Positions 12,200 through 24,446 of a stretch of DNA of 64,000 nucleotides are shown here, piece by piece. Numbering within the stretch: position 1 is the first letter of the stretch; every line of letters begins with the position of its first letter. The DNA comes from Umbelopsis ramanniana AG. Its lineage: Eukaryota; Mucoromycota; Umbelopsidomycetes; Umbelopsidales; Umbelopsidaceae. Location of the stretch: NCBI RefSeq assembly GCF_025399195.1, contig NW_026252130.1, positions 27,321-91,320 of the forward strand, written 5' to 3'. The notes under the pieces are model-generated. The model had not been told where the DNA came from and did not search any database. It saw only the letters and a program-made list of their open reading frames with translations. The position numbers and the translations under genes are program-made.

Positions 12200-15100
12200 A
12201 TGGCAACGTCAAGTCCTTGGAAATGGGAGAAGCAAGACGTTAAGGAATGGGTCGACCGTCTATTTGGCGAACAACTAGCAATTGCTTTCGAAGGTCCGTT
12301 TACTTGCTGACGAATTGTTGGATAAAATGAGTGGAAAAACTGAATCTGCTTTTGCAGACAACGATGTCACAGGTCATTTGCTCCTTACAGAAGTTAATGA
12401 AGAAGTCCTTCGAGAAAACATTATAGTAGAATCGTGGGGTTTAAGAAAACGCATTTTAAACGCTATCAATGACCTTCTACAGAGATACCGTATTGTACCT
12501 TCCATTGAGCGTTTCACAAGCATGCACCTTTTCATGACATCCATTTAAACTTTTACATGATTTCAATAGCAGCAGATAATACTTCAATATCACCACCCAA
12601 GCCTCTTCCAAGATCAAGTGTAGCCATTGCTCGAAACAAACCATTAACCATCGATGAAATATGGAGAACCCTTGATCAACATATTAACAACGTCGTGATC
12701 CCAAAATGGGAAAATGAGAAGTAACGATCGCCGCGCTTTTTGAAACATCCCTTTGGGTTTTTTAGTAACGGTTTAACATATAAACTTAGGAAGCCATTAC
12801 TTGAACGGTCAGCATACGCATTCTGGTTCAAACGAAGGAGTTGCCATGGATTTATTCAGGATTGCGAATTTGCTCTAGACCATATACTCAACCATGTATG
12901 TACTTTTTGTAACCGCCTATACGTTGGCAGTGTACCACGTTTGCTCAAAATGTCTATTACAGAGAATCCCTCGTATATGTGAGGCGTTAGCGCAATCAGG
13001 AGCTACGCAAATTGGCGATTTACTACGAGTCTCTGCCAGCTTGGAAGTTGCATGCTGCGACGCGCGAAAGTTGATGTGGCAGATCAAAGTTTTACAGGGA
13101 CCAAAACCACCAGCACCAGCAGATTCATCGTTAATACCTCTAAACAAAAAAGAAAAATTGGCCCATAAAGCTGATAAGAGTAGTAGTGACGACGAGAGTC
13201 TCAGTAGCGATCACACCTGGAGTTCCATGATTTCTGATGACGAGACGTATTTGGACCAGTCCGATAGTGACTGGAACGACTTCATTGTGGAAGATGATGC
13301 GATAAGCGACGAAGGCGTGGCCGTTGAATATCACAGTGGCGAAGATAACCATTTCTATCCATCATCTCAAGGAACAGAGGAAGAGAGCGACGGAAGCCAA
13401 TCGTCGTCATCGTTAGTCAGGCAGCAGAAACGACCAAGGGACAGTTCAGATTCTGATGAATCCGACTCCTTTACCAAACGGGGAATATCCAAACGTATAT
13501 CCAAACCGTCTCCCGTGTCTGAAAAGCACACTTTGTATGCACGTTCGAACCGTCATCGTTCAAGAAAAATCAAGCGCGTTCATGATGAGGAAGTGTCGGC
13601 TGTTTCAACGCAGGATTCTGAAACGGATACGGCGGCAATGTCCCAAAAACGTCGTCAACTGAAAAGCGCAGAGCAATCTGATCATGGCAGTTCCGGAAAG
13701 GATCAAGAAGTTGTTTCCACTGAACATGAATCAGATACTTCATTAAGCACGCTGAGCGACAGCTCAATATCAGTATATGAAAACGAGAAGACAGGTTCTA
13801 ATGGGTTAAGAAAACACCAAAAACAAAGAGCAGTTTCAGACACCAGCGAGGTCGACGACGATCCATCCATTAGATATCTCCTGAGTACCTATATATCAGA
13901 ACAAAACCTTCCGCATGTTACAAATACCTTTTCAATAATGTCAAACGCGTCTATCCTCGATTTATTCCTGAGCTTCAGCGCTACGAACTTTGACGATCTG
14001 AGTAACGATGAGCAAGAGCTACTGGAAGAGTTGAAGCCAATTTTTTCCCAGCTATCCGGCGACAAAGATCTAACTGAAATGGTCAAAGATGACGAACAGC
14101 GATTAAGCCTTATCAACGGCCTTCAAGTGGTCCGAGATATGCTAAGTGAGAAAGTAAAGAAAAAGAAATCAACCCGCGTACGCAAAAGAGCAAGTAGGCT
14201 GCGCAAGAACAGACGGATTTTGCTAAGCAACAACGAAAGTGATACCAGTGATGGAGAAGTATCTTCACTTGAAGTAAAGTCATCGACAACTGATACACTA
14301 CTCGCTAGCAAAAAGGGTTTTCGAAAAATCCGAGACGAGTCAACAACCGTTTCGAGTATGCGAAAGCATCATCAGCAAATGTGGAAGGAGATTGAAGCAC
14401 GTGCTGAGAGGTAAGTAACTGAATACATGGTAGTTACGCTATGAGCTGTCTACTAACAAAGGGGAGAATGATGTGAAACGTAGTGAATTGACCAAAAAGC
14501 AAGAATCAGACACTGATATCACTATGAACGTGGGCGACGTCGAAACAGCTAAACGAGTGACCATATCTCCACATTTAGCACGTCACTTGAAAAAGCATCA
14601 GGTAGTGTTACGCGCATGTTACGCTATGATATTTTCAGGAACGTACATTTTAATTTGATTTGGTTTTAGATAGAGGGAATCCGCTTCTTATGGCGTCAAA
14701 CAATGATGTTGCAAACAGGGGGTGTCTTAGGGCATGCTATGGGATTAGGTATAGGATCAGTCTCAACCGTATATTTCCATATGTTAGCCAAACTGAACAA
14801 TTTGTCACTGAAGGAAAAACTCTTCAGGTCATCACATACCTGCATACGATATTTCGTGAAATTGCTAACGGCAATCCAGATCTGCCTGAAAAAGTCAAAG
14901 TATGCTTTTAAGAAACATGGGTCTTTTCTCTGTCATGACACTAACGACGTTCCATCCTTTAAACAGCCAGGACGTATTCTTATATTAGCACCAGTCACCA
15001 CTTTGAAGAATTGGGAAAATGAATTCAAGACATGGATTCCTAGGTCTGAACAATCCTTAATACGACAGGTCATCAATTATTGTGAGTGAGATTGGCTTTG

Positions 15101-18100
15101 TGGTATCATGTCAGTGGTGTAGTGAATGTTTATATTAACCTGAATGTCTTCCTAAAATGAAGCATCGTACAAGGCTACAGGTGGATATTCTCGCGAAACA
15201 GTCTTGAGAACTTGGTTCAAACGAGGAGGAGTGTTACTGATGGGATACGAGGTGTTCCGACAAACAGTTAAAAACATGGATAGCTCACCCCATCCCATTC
15301 GGAAATGGCTGGTAGATCCTGGTCCCTCCGTCGTGATCATCGACGAAGGTCATAGAATCAAGAGCAACAAGTCGCAACTGTCTAGCGTAGTAAAGATGTT
15401 CGATACTAAATTCAGAATTTGCATGACTGGCTATCCGCTTCAAAATAACTTGGAGGAATACTATTGCATGATCGACTTCGTTTATCCTGGATATCTGGGA
15501 ACCTTATCTGAATTCCGCAATGCCTACAAGAATCCCATTGAATACTTCTATGAAGACATCTCGCCTGCTGAAAGATTCATATCCAGACGCCAATTATACA
15601 AATTACAGCGTACTCTTGCAGATCTCATTCATCGGTTTGTTTCACTTTCTACACTGAATAATAGGAAGGATGGTTGTCGATTACGTTATTCACTGCTATT
15701 GTTCTCACATACAGACGAGATACCGCTATATTGCAATCTGAATTGAAGCCAAAGAAAGAATTCGATGTCTTTTGTAAACTGTCAACGGAGCAGTATGATG
15801 CTTACAAGGTGAGCATCATACTTAAGGCCATATACAGCGATTGTCATTACTAACTTTTTCTTGAAGCGATGCCTTGATGATGCTGGAGTCGGCAGAAGTT
15901 TAGCCCCAATTCAGGCGCTACAAGTATTGCGTAACATATGCAATCATCCAGCTGCTTTCCTTGAGGTAAATTGATTGAGCTTACGACAATAGATTTTGAA
16001 GAACGGAATTAACGTTAACATTTAAACAGCAACTTCAGAATGGGCAGAGCCGAGCCTCTGATGACTTTAGCCAAGGCAGGAAGAAATTAGACTCTAATAC
16101 AATGGCCGAGACTTCAAACGTTTTGTCGCCTACACCCTCCTCTCCAGACACTCCAAATGTTAGCCCGATCTCATCTGGTATGAACGTTGTACCTGGCTTT
16201 GATAAAATGATTGACGATGAGGAGGTTACCATTTCAAAAGAAGTAGCAAGCGCTTTCCAGACAACAAGAGAATACCTGCAAAATATTTCTGGTAAGTTTG
16301 CTTGTTAGGAACATTGGCCATGTCTTCAAAGGTCAGGTTCTGATATTGTTATAGATTTGGAGAGCATTGAACTCTCGTGCAAATGCACTGTCATGATGAA
16401 ACTTGTCAAAGAGAGCATAAAGGTTGAAGACAAGTTAATCATATTTTCTCACAGTATCCCGACTCTCAGTACGTATAGCAGTCATCTGATGAAGACATGG
16501 GTATTTTGTAACTAACATTACGATCCTCTAGATTATATTAGCAGGCTTATGAAAAGAGAAAATATCGATAATCTCAGAATCGATGGTTCAACGCCAGTTA
16601 TTGTAAGTTGATTGTTAAAAATGGTCGATCGGAAGTACCGCATGCAGCTCATTACAGATACAATACATAATAGCTACGACAAGAGATTATTGACAAATTC
16701 AACAAAGGCAAACGATGGCACGTTATTTTGGTATCATCTAAAGTAGGTGTATGCGCATGCCATGCCAATCTAGTGGCAATAGCAAAGTACTTTTTTAACG
16801 ATTTCTTGGTAACAGGCGGCTTCAATTGGTATCAATCTCGTATCGGCTAATCGTGTTATTTTATATGATCTGGACTGGAATCCATGGTATGAAATTATGA
16901 GCATCACGTTATACTCTGCTGTTCACCTAACCTGACTCCTTTGACTATAACAGTCATAACGAACAAGCTGTTGCGAGAGCGTATCGCTTCGGACAGAAAA
17001 AAGATGTGTTTGTATATCGACTGCAAACTTATGACACTATCGAACAATCCATCTTCCGCATTAATGAACACAAAACTGGTATATCAAGGCAAGTGATATT
17101 ATTATAGTCATTGTCAAGAGGCATTTAAGCTAAATCTTCCTTTTTATTGCGTAGTCGAGTGGTAGACGATAAGACGCTCAAGCCCCAAAAACTGGTTGTG
17201 ATGAAGGCATTTTACAAACTACCAGCTCCGTCACCAATCGAACCTTTGATGGCATCTGCTTATACCGTTATTGAGGATCCAGTGTTAAAGGTGGTTGCTG
17301 AAGCGTAAGTGATATGATTATCATATAGTTAGTGTTGTTAGCTCCCAGCTGATCTTCTTGTAGATGTAAGCATAAGTTGGCTGACATACAGCTTCACACA
17401 TCCTATACGACGGAATATGCGCATGAAGAGTTAAACGAGAAGCAGAAGGAAGAAATCGAACAACAGTTAACTCTAGAGAATAGGATACGCAACGGTGAAG
17501 TAATGGAAGTAGCGACCGCGACCCAGGAAATAATCACGATAGCAGACTCACCCCCTGAAACTGATGCTACTCAAACACCACTTCTACCGCATCCCCAGCT
17601 TCCGACTACCTATCGTCCGCGTGCCTCACATCATCCCAGCGCAACTCCTGGCGTTCCCTTTTCAGCAATGGGATCGATTCCACAGCCTTCCACCAAGTTT
17701 TCTGGCAGTGCATTTGCATCACCGGCCCTTCTTTTCCGTGCTAATTTACAATATCAGCAACCAATTTTGACACCAAGCGGTACAGCATCTACCGAATGGA
17801 AGCGACCACAAACTGTTAGTCGATCAATGAACTCGACTGAGCAGCCATATCGGGAGAGCAATCACGATTACTCACAAAGCACAAGTGATTTGCCTCATAA
17901 TAGGCAACACACTGCCAATCTACCTTCCAATATACCCAATACATTCCGAGGGCCCAACAACATTGCATACCCAAATAGTACAGCGTACTATCGTGAGGAC
18001 ACTCTGATAGATACCGCTGAACTTTTCAGACAACAGGTAGAGAAGTTTAAACTACAATTGAAAGATTATGGAAACAAGTTTCCAGGCGGAACAAGTTCGG

Positions 18101-18132
18101 GCAATCTTCCAAACAATTCATCATTGCAATAA
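12200..18132 (+). CDS. SAM-domain SNF2 ATPase, ATRX/ARIP4 (RAD54L2) type
   Basis: Nuclear DNA translocase expected to remodel chromatin. Twenty exons (12200-12293, 12358-12489, 12570-12720, 12790-12895, 12963-14410, 14484-14601, 14670-14748, 14814-14899, 14967-15081, 15163-15634, 15715-15808, 15867-15965, 16030-16291, 16355-16468, 16532-16602, 16674-16742, 16816-16886, 16954-17088, 17155-17304, 17364-18132) sum to 4635 nt, 1544 residues. Residues about 5-75 form a SAM domain (WKWEKQDVKEWVDRLFG to LLLTEVNEEVLRENI). About 200-640 is acidic and Ser-rich. The ATPase starts HQIEGIRFLW with Walker A GHAMGLGKT (704-712) and DEGH (837-840), the ATRX/ARIP4 version of DEAH. Motif VI is EQAVARAYRFGQ. 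Walker A is assembled only when the 65-bp intron is removed. One intron is GC-AG. The C-terminus is Pro/Ser/Asn-rich. The SAM fusion is unusual. Confidence 0.88.
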
Positions 18133-18312
18133 GTGTTTACACATTATCAGGGAAACAGTGCCTCTCTGTTGTCTCTGTAATAAACGTATGAGTACCTGTT
18201 TAGAAAAGCCGAGCATGCTAAATAAAATTTCCTGCAGCTTTTTTTATTTTTTTTAATTTTTATTCCCTTTTACACAAGACCGTCAAAAAGTTATCCCTAA
18301 CGTTCGTGTTGC

Positions 18313-20794
18313 ATGACACTGTACCTCATTCTGGGCAGACATGGAGCAAGGATCCATCCTGTATCCAACAGGGATAGGGATAACATTCGCTACCTGCCGC
18401 TCCTTGTCCTAAAGGATATGATAAAGAGCAACTTGAATGATAGAATTCGTTACATTAAAGATCACAAGAAGACGGTGGTGTTCTTCGAGGTAAGTGACCA
18501 TGCATTCCCCCAAACGACCCATTTGACACTGTCAATCCTTCCTCATGCTGAGACTTTTCTCTACCCATTCACAGCATACAGAACTACATTATATTGCCAT
18601 TTCCAAAACCAATTCACACCACATGCTGCTACACCACCTTATCATTATCCAAAGCTATTTATCGTTTATGTACGGACCGGCGTTTGCTACCCGACTATCC
18701 ACCTCTCAACCCTCACCCTTTCAACCGAATCGAGCTTCAATATCGCCGATTTCGTCTTCAGAGCTGTCATCGGCTGCAGCTCGTATGATAAGTTTGTGTC
18801 GCTTAAACCCTTACTTGGCAGTACAGCCTATTCAAGTCAGCGAAGATCTCCGAAAGCGGTTCAGAACGAGTCTTCGGGAAGGTTGCGATCATGCCTTTGC
18901 AGCTTCTGAGAAAAGGAAATCAAGCTTTGGTTCAGCTTTTCAGGCGTTATCGATGCAATCCATGCGAGAGGAGCCAACTCCCTTGCCAAACGGAAGTTGG
19001 TCTCACGCTATGCTTTGGGTACAAGATAAGCTTTTGGTTCGGTGTAATAATGGATCAGCTGATCACAGTCCGTATGATATAGACAGCCATGAGCTGTTGG
19101 CTGTTCTTATACTCGTTCAAGGCTTTCTGAAAGCTCATGGAACGAATGATAGTTTATACCCAGGTAAGCCAAAACAAAAAGAAATCAGATAGTAATATGA
19201 CCAAGCGAACATCCTAGCTTAATTTGTCCACCCACGCAATTTAGGAGATCAACCAGCATCAACTGCTCACCAAAACACTAAACCGCAAATGATCCGAAAT
19301 TCAAGGTAGGCTAGGTCAACTCGACCTTAGTATTTGCTTGCCTTCATACCCTCATCCCCAACTGCATCATTCCCTGAAATAGATCCAGCAATCATTCTCT
19401 AGATACCCATCATTCCCGGACACCGGACTCCACCAATTCATCCACCATTGCTACACCACCGTCTAGTGGTGGTTATGTTCCATCTTCCTTCGCACTTAGC
19501 AACAAATCCTCGGCCTCCAACATCACATCCATCACCAATGTGACTCCTGTGGTGTCGTTTAGTACACCTCCTCAGCTCTCCTTAATGCTGTTCTCGAATC
19601 AAAATCCATCGATACACACCGCTGACTCCGTCTCACTTTCTGATAATGATTCCATTGCACACTCTGAGCCTGTTACCATTTCAAGATCGCAATCTCGTCC
19701 AGAGTCATGCCATTCAGGTTCCTTCGGCTCAACTTTATCGGCAGACCACGAACCTCGCCCCGTGAGTGTTCCAATTGGCCACCACCGTCGGAGCTCCCCT
19801 GTCCCCAGTGATCCACTCTCGTCTTCGCTTAGCCTATTGTCAAGCTCCTTGCCAGCTTCATCAGCTGTATCCTACCCGCTATCTACCAGCCAGAAAACCG
19901 GTGGAGTAAGACGACCTGTCAATGCCATGGCCAGACAGCATCAACGATCACGAAGCTCTGTAGACTCCCTGACCAAATTATTACCGCCTGTGACTCCTGA
20001 ACCGTCCGAAAGTAAAGTGACAACGGCTTGGTTCAAAGTAGGTGAGGAATTACAGGAGAAATGTGTATACCTCGGACAAGTCAGTGACGGTGTCACTCTT
20101 GTTATAATTTATGATCCGCCAAAGGTGCGTTAAGACGTGTTGTTTACGACTTGGTAAATGAACCATTCTAACCCAATATCATATATTAGCAATCCAACCC
20201 TAGCCTCAGACCTCGCCATCTTACCAAATTGCAATCGCAGCTAAGAGTCAGCCTAGCGGATTTCTCTAGCTTCTTACTTACCAAAGAACAAACGCATTTC
20301 TCCATGCTATCTGTTCTTACCAACTACCCTGGCCTCGTACATTTTGTATATATGGATGGTACTGGAGTCATGGTTCGACCTATTGTCACCGACTTGCGGT
20401 ATCAAGCCGAAGTATTGGGCCAAGGGCGATGGAAGGATTTGTCTGTCGATATCATCAACACTGCCGTAAGTAACAGACATTGTGAAATCATCCTTGTTGA
20501 TGTTTGGATTATATGTTATGGCGGTTCCTGACGCTTTTTTTTTTTTTTTGGTAACGCTTGTAGCTCCATAATTTGATCAAACTGGCCACTCAATACCGAG
20601 ACTCTAGCTATACGGGTGTGCATATCCTCGGTGTGCCTAATCACTGCCCAGTCGCCACTCGACTTCACTATGTATACCAAAGGTTTAGCAAGCGACAAGA
20701 ACTCTATGCGCTGTACCTCGATGACATTTCCAGCGCTCAAGTTGGCCATCTGCATGAGAAATTAGCTCATGATTTGTCAAAACAAACCGTGTAA
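18313..20794 (+). CDS. HPS1: HPS1-like longin protein (BLOC-3 subunit candidate)
   Basis: Exons 18313-18489, 18575-19163, 19245-19305, 19383-20124, 20190-20465 and 20564-20794 give 691 residues. HPS1 with HPS4 forms BLOC-3, the exchange factor for Rab32/38, related to Mon1-Ccz1. The N-terminal longin is represented by KTVVFFEHTELHYIAISKT, the middle by ELLAVLILVQGFL, and the C-terminal longin by LTNYPGLVHFVYMDGTG followed by LIKLATQYRDSSYTG and a final ELYALYLDDISSAQVGHLHE. Between them is a Ser/Pro-rich linker of about 270 residues. Order and phrases match animal HPS1 better than Mon1 or Fuzzy. The start at 18313 is the least certain point; the first 40 residues are not convincing longin sequence, so an upstream exon could exist. 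Confidence 0.68.
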
Positions 20795-20966
20795 TGTGTT
20801 TGTTTGTATGCTGCCTCATGTACTTTTACACTGCCGTTCTTTTGTTCTACGAAGAGAAAGGAACGGCAATGAAACAGAACAAAAAAAAAAAAGAACTTCC
20901 CCCTCCCCAAATGTAGAAAAATCGTTGTGTAAATACAGGAATACCATTTTTTTTTAAAACAAAAAG

Positions 20967-22631
20967 TTACTCTGCATGCTGCTTTAACCAGTTTGGCATT
21001 TCATACTTGGGCAGCTCTGACCGCCATATACCTGATAACAGTAAAACATGGCATGCCAATAGGGCCAATGAGCTATTTGTTGTAGATGGGTATGTCAGCC
21101 AGCACACCTCCATGGTAGCCAAAACGACACCTCTGCGGGGGGATATATTAGAATGCATTTTGCTATGGGCTGGAATTTCACTGGTTCTTACTTTGCTGCT
21201 GTAGTGTATGCAATGGCTCCCTCCCATTTCGACTGCCAGACCAGGTAAGGCAGGGTATGGAAGTACCATGAATAGAATTGGTAATGCAAGCTGCGAGAGA
21301 AGACCATGCCAATAAGGTTGCAGGTGAACATGGCATAGATGATATCGTCGGCGGAGACGGGCGTGGTTCCCGACCATCCGCGTTGAAAGACGCCAAAGAC
21401 CCCACCTTCTGATCGACGACACCATTTGCTGAACAGGAAAGCCATCACCACCGCAGCGTGTCCAGCCAGAAGAAGATTTGCAAAATCTTTGGAGGCAAAC
21501 GTTTCTTCCTCAATCATTCTCCAGTTTACAGTCCATTTGTAATCAAACACACGACTGAATTCAAAGGCTTTGGAAATATACGCGGCGGAATTTTCTTGTA
21601 AGAACGGCCAAGCAATCAATCTCTGCTCATAAGTGGTGAGTAAAATACGCATGCGGATTTGCACTGAGGTTATCACTTACTTGAATTCCTCCCATGACGA
21701 TCAAATTTAAAATGGTCAACCAAGCTCCTTCGGCTTTCCAAAGCAAAAGGCCAAAGGCAGGGAAGAACAGGAGGACATTCATTTTCACCGACACGCCAAG
21801 GCTGTGTGCAATTCAAAAAAAAAAAAAAGGTCAATACATAGACATTGGAAAAATGGAAGTGATAAAATGCGCGCGGCTCACCTGAAAAGTATGCTGGCAA
21901 CACGGTATTGCTTGTGGATCATGGCTAGAATGGCACAGTAAAGCAGGAACATGGCCACAGGGTCATTGAAGCATCGCAAGACATAGATAGAGTGAAGACG
22001 CTTGGACAAACACAGCATCACGATAAGAAATGGAGGTACGCGCTTGGACGCCCGATAGATGGAGAAAACGACATATTGCGTGGCGAGATAAAGTCCGGCA
22101 AAGATGTATTGTGCGCGTCGAATGTTGGTGCCTTTGTCCGTTACATGATACAGCGCACTGTATACCCACACAAATCCAGCCGGGTACCTAGACGAGATGC
22201 AGCCAATGAGACAATGCAACCACTCCTTAACTCCATATCATGGTACTTACACCAATGGGCCAGTGTCGCCTTTCAATTTCGTGTAATCACGCTCTCCAGC
22301 GAGAAAACCGCCCACTTCTTGCATATACGCAACCCAATCAATCTCGGTATCTTTGCATAGAGATTGTACAGAGTTATTCATAGTAGACACCACCGGAGAT
22401 TTTTTTTATATATCGCTTACATGAAACTCGCTGAATGATGAATAAGTTAAGAAAGAATTCACCTACGAGAAGGGCGGTGCCCATGTACCAAAAGTAGGCT
22501 GGATCCATTAGCAAGCGCATAGGAATCGACACGAAATCTTGGACATTATATGTTTTCTGCGACGATGAGGATGGTCGTGCTCGTTTGCCCGATGTCTTCT
22601 TTGCCAACTTGGCTCGAGATGAGTGAGGCAT
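20967..22631 (-). CDS. ALG3: Dol-P-Man:Man5GlcNAc2-PP-Dol alpha-1,3-mannosyltransferase
   Basis: ER-lumenal step of N-glycan precursor assembly: adds the sixth mannose to dolichol-linked Man5GlcNAc2. Exons 22631-22421, 22350-22251, 22187-21882, 21801-21681, 21622-21192 and 21132-20967 give 444 residues with many membrane segments. Family phrases are [32 protein letters not shown] (split by an intron), [29 protein letters not shown] and [12 protein letters not shown]. The fifth exon acceptor could be three bases earlier (a tandem site adding one Gln). It converges with the HPS1-like gene, only 172 bp apart. Confidence 0.95.
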
Positions 22632-23106
22632 GATCGAGGAAAGAAAAACCGAGAGTTCGGCACGTGGAATTGAAGCTTCACTTTAACGCCATGGGTCCGA
22701 CTACGATTGATTGATCCCGCTTACGGACAAAGTGGACCGTGCTTTGCAACCCATCCACTAACAATGAAAGGCTCTACAATGTTAATTCACCCGCTTCCTA
22801 TTCGCCTTGACCTTCTCTTTTTGTTGCTGTTTATTAATGCAAAGGTGGATGGATGGTTGATTACATTCGGGATCATGTAACGTAAGTTCTATACGCTTTA
22901 TCTAACGGAAGAAAAGTTTTTTTTTTTTAAAAAAAAAAGATATCTACAGGATTGGATACTTGTTTACGATGGGCTGGATATAAATCAAACGATTAGTCAG
23001 TTGGTTTGCATTAATATACCGTCCATTCCATGTTAAGTTCGGGTACATACCTGAAATGGGGTGGAACTGAAGGAAATAAGAGGGTTTTAATAATGTTACA
23101 AAACAG
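22632..23106. other. Intergenic, ALG3 promoter
   Basis: 475 bp between two minus-strand genes. A T9/A10 tract lies near 22919-22938. No reading frame or clear motif. Confidence 0.45.
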
Positions 23107-23941
23107 CTACGCTATGTAGGGAATGGAATCCTGTTCCAATAGCTGTTGAAAATGTTTATCGGTAGCCAAATCATCTTCGTCGGTTTCTTCCACAGCATTT
23201 TCTTCTTTCTCTTCATCTTGGCTAGAATTACTATCGGCTTCATCTCCGGATGTGGACGACCTTCGCCGTTTCAGAGTTGGTTTGGACTCGACGGATTCTG
23301 GTTTCGCGTCGTTGGAATTGTCTGCAATGATGGTGTTGGTTTCATTTTCTGTCTCCACCATTCTTGTATAGGACGGGTGCTGTTTGATTAAATTCACATA
23401 GTATTGTTGCAGAACTGGCCCTGTCGCTGCTAGACGCCAGTCAATTAGTCGTAAAAATTCCAATTCAAGCGAATTGAGTTCTCGTAACGAGATGCCTCCG
23501 ACCTTTGCATAGTGAGAATTGGTACAATATGAGTCGCACAGGGCTTTGGCAGATACGGTGATGGCTGTAATCAAAAATCGATGTACGGTCAACGACGAAA
23601 TGGTGAAATGAGGTTGTCGCTCGCAAACACGATCAATATAGATGAGAAGCGTCAACAAGCAGGCTTTCTCAACAGAGGTATATTTGACTATTCGCCTTAA
23701 ATAGTCCGGGAGGGTGATATTGGGTGGTGCCCGCGAGTGAAAGTGGGTGAGTGTGGAGGGTGTCAGTGGTATTAAATCGTTATGTGATATCAATCGTCCG
23801 AGCATGTCGGCTAGAGGTACGGGATTTTTAGTTGAAGACGTGGACACATGCCCATGCAAAACATTGACACTTACCGAGCATATGGATAATGTTACTTATA
23901 TCAGCAGCATAAAACCAGTGAGGAACCAACGTAGTCTCCAT
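23107..23941 (-). CDS. PHO80-like cyclin
   Basis: Cyclin partner of a Pho85-type kinase; PHO80/Pcl members control phosphate signalling, glycogen or polarity. Exons 23941-23875 and 23810-23107 give 256 residues. The first exon (METTLVPHWFYAADISNIIHML) joins in frame to the cyclin box, which shows LADMLGRLISHNDLIPLTPS, the FHSRAPPNITLPDYLRRIV motif and ELNSLELEFLRLIDWRL. The C-terminal 90 residues are acidic and Ser-rich, with a basic KRRRSS patch. The first exon is easy to miss because the second exon has an open extension through the intron, but that extension starts only at TTG. A GTCACGTG box, the core bound by Pho4, sits 119 bp upstream. Confidence 0.88.
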
Positions 23942-24446
23942 CGTGACATGTCCAACACTAGTGATGTTTTTGTTGGAAAAACCTTGTGTAAGAGACAGGG
24001 ATGCCAGTTGAATGCAACGTCAAATTGACCGCAAAAAAAAAAAAAGCGATCCGAGAGGTCACGTGTGCGCTTGGGACTTTTTCTGGACCAATCCGAGTTT
24101 CATCCTGGGTTCTCGGCACCCAATCAGAGATCAGTTACCGACTTTTAAGAGCCAGTGAAAGAGTGGGATCAAGTGTTACCAATATTACCTTCAGTCCATG
24201 TGATTCTACAGGTCTTTTCCCCTAGCACTAGAAGCCGAAGGATACATCAGAGTCATTTCATTTTAATTAATTTATATTTTGAGACCGTGTTGCATTGGCT
24301 CATGTAAAATTCTTCAAGGCTCCAACGCTTGTGAAGCTGAATGCGGCTATGGAACGGCGAAGAAGGGACTGGCTGAACCCCCGAAATCTAAAAAATCTAT
24401 TTTTTAATTTTCTATTTTTTTTTAACTTCAGCCCTTCCTTATACCC
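23942..24446. other. Divergent promoter between cyclin and PC-esterase-like gene
   Basis: 505 bp shared region with an A13 run near 24033, a CACGTG box at 24060 and a T-rich stretch immediately before the ATG at 24447. Frames crossing it show no domain. Confidence 0.45.
24060..24065. promoter_or_regulatory. E-box (GTCACGTG) in divergent promoter
   Basis: CACGTG in a GTCACGTG context, 119 bp upstream of the PHO80-like cyclin and about 380 bp upstream of the PC-esterase-like gene. Candidate site for a Pho4- or Cbf1-type bHLH factor; inferred from motif only. Confidence 0.35.

Noticed and set aside
11938-12243. About 100-codon frame overlapping the SNF2 start
   Set aside because: It runs in a different frame through exon 1 of a well-supported gene and has no recognisable domain; at most an upstream ORF.
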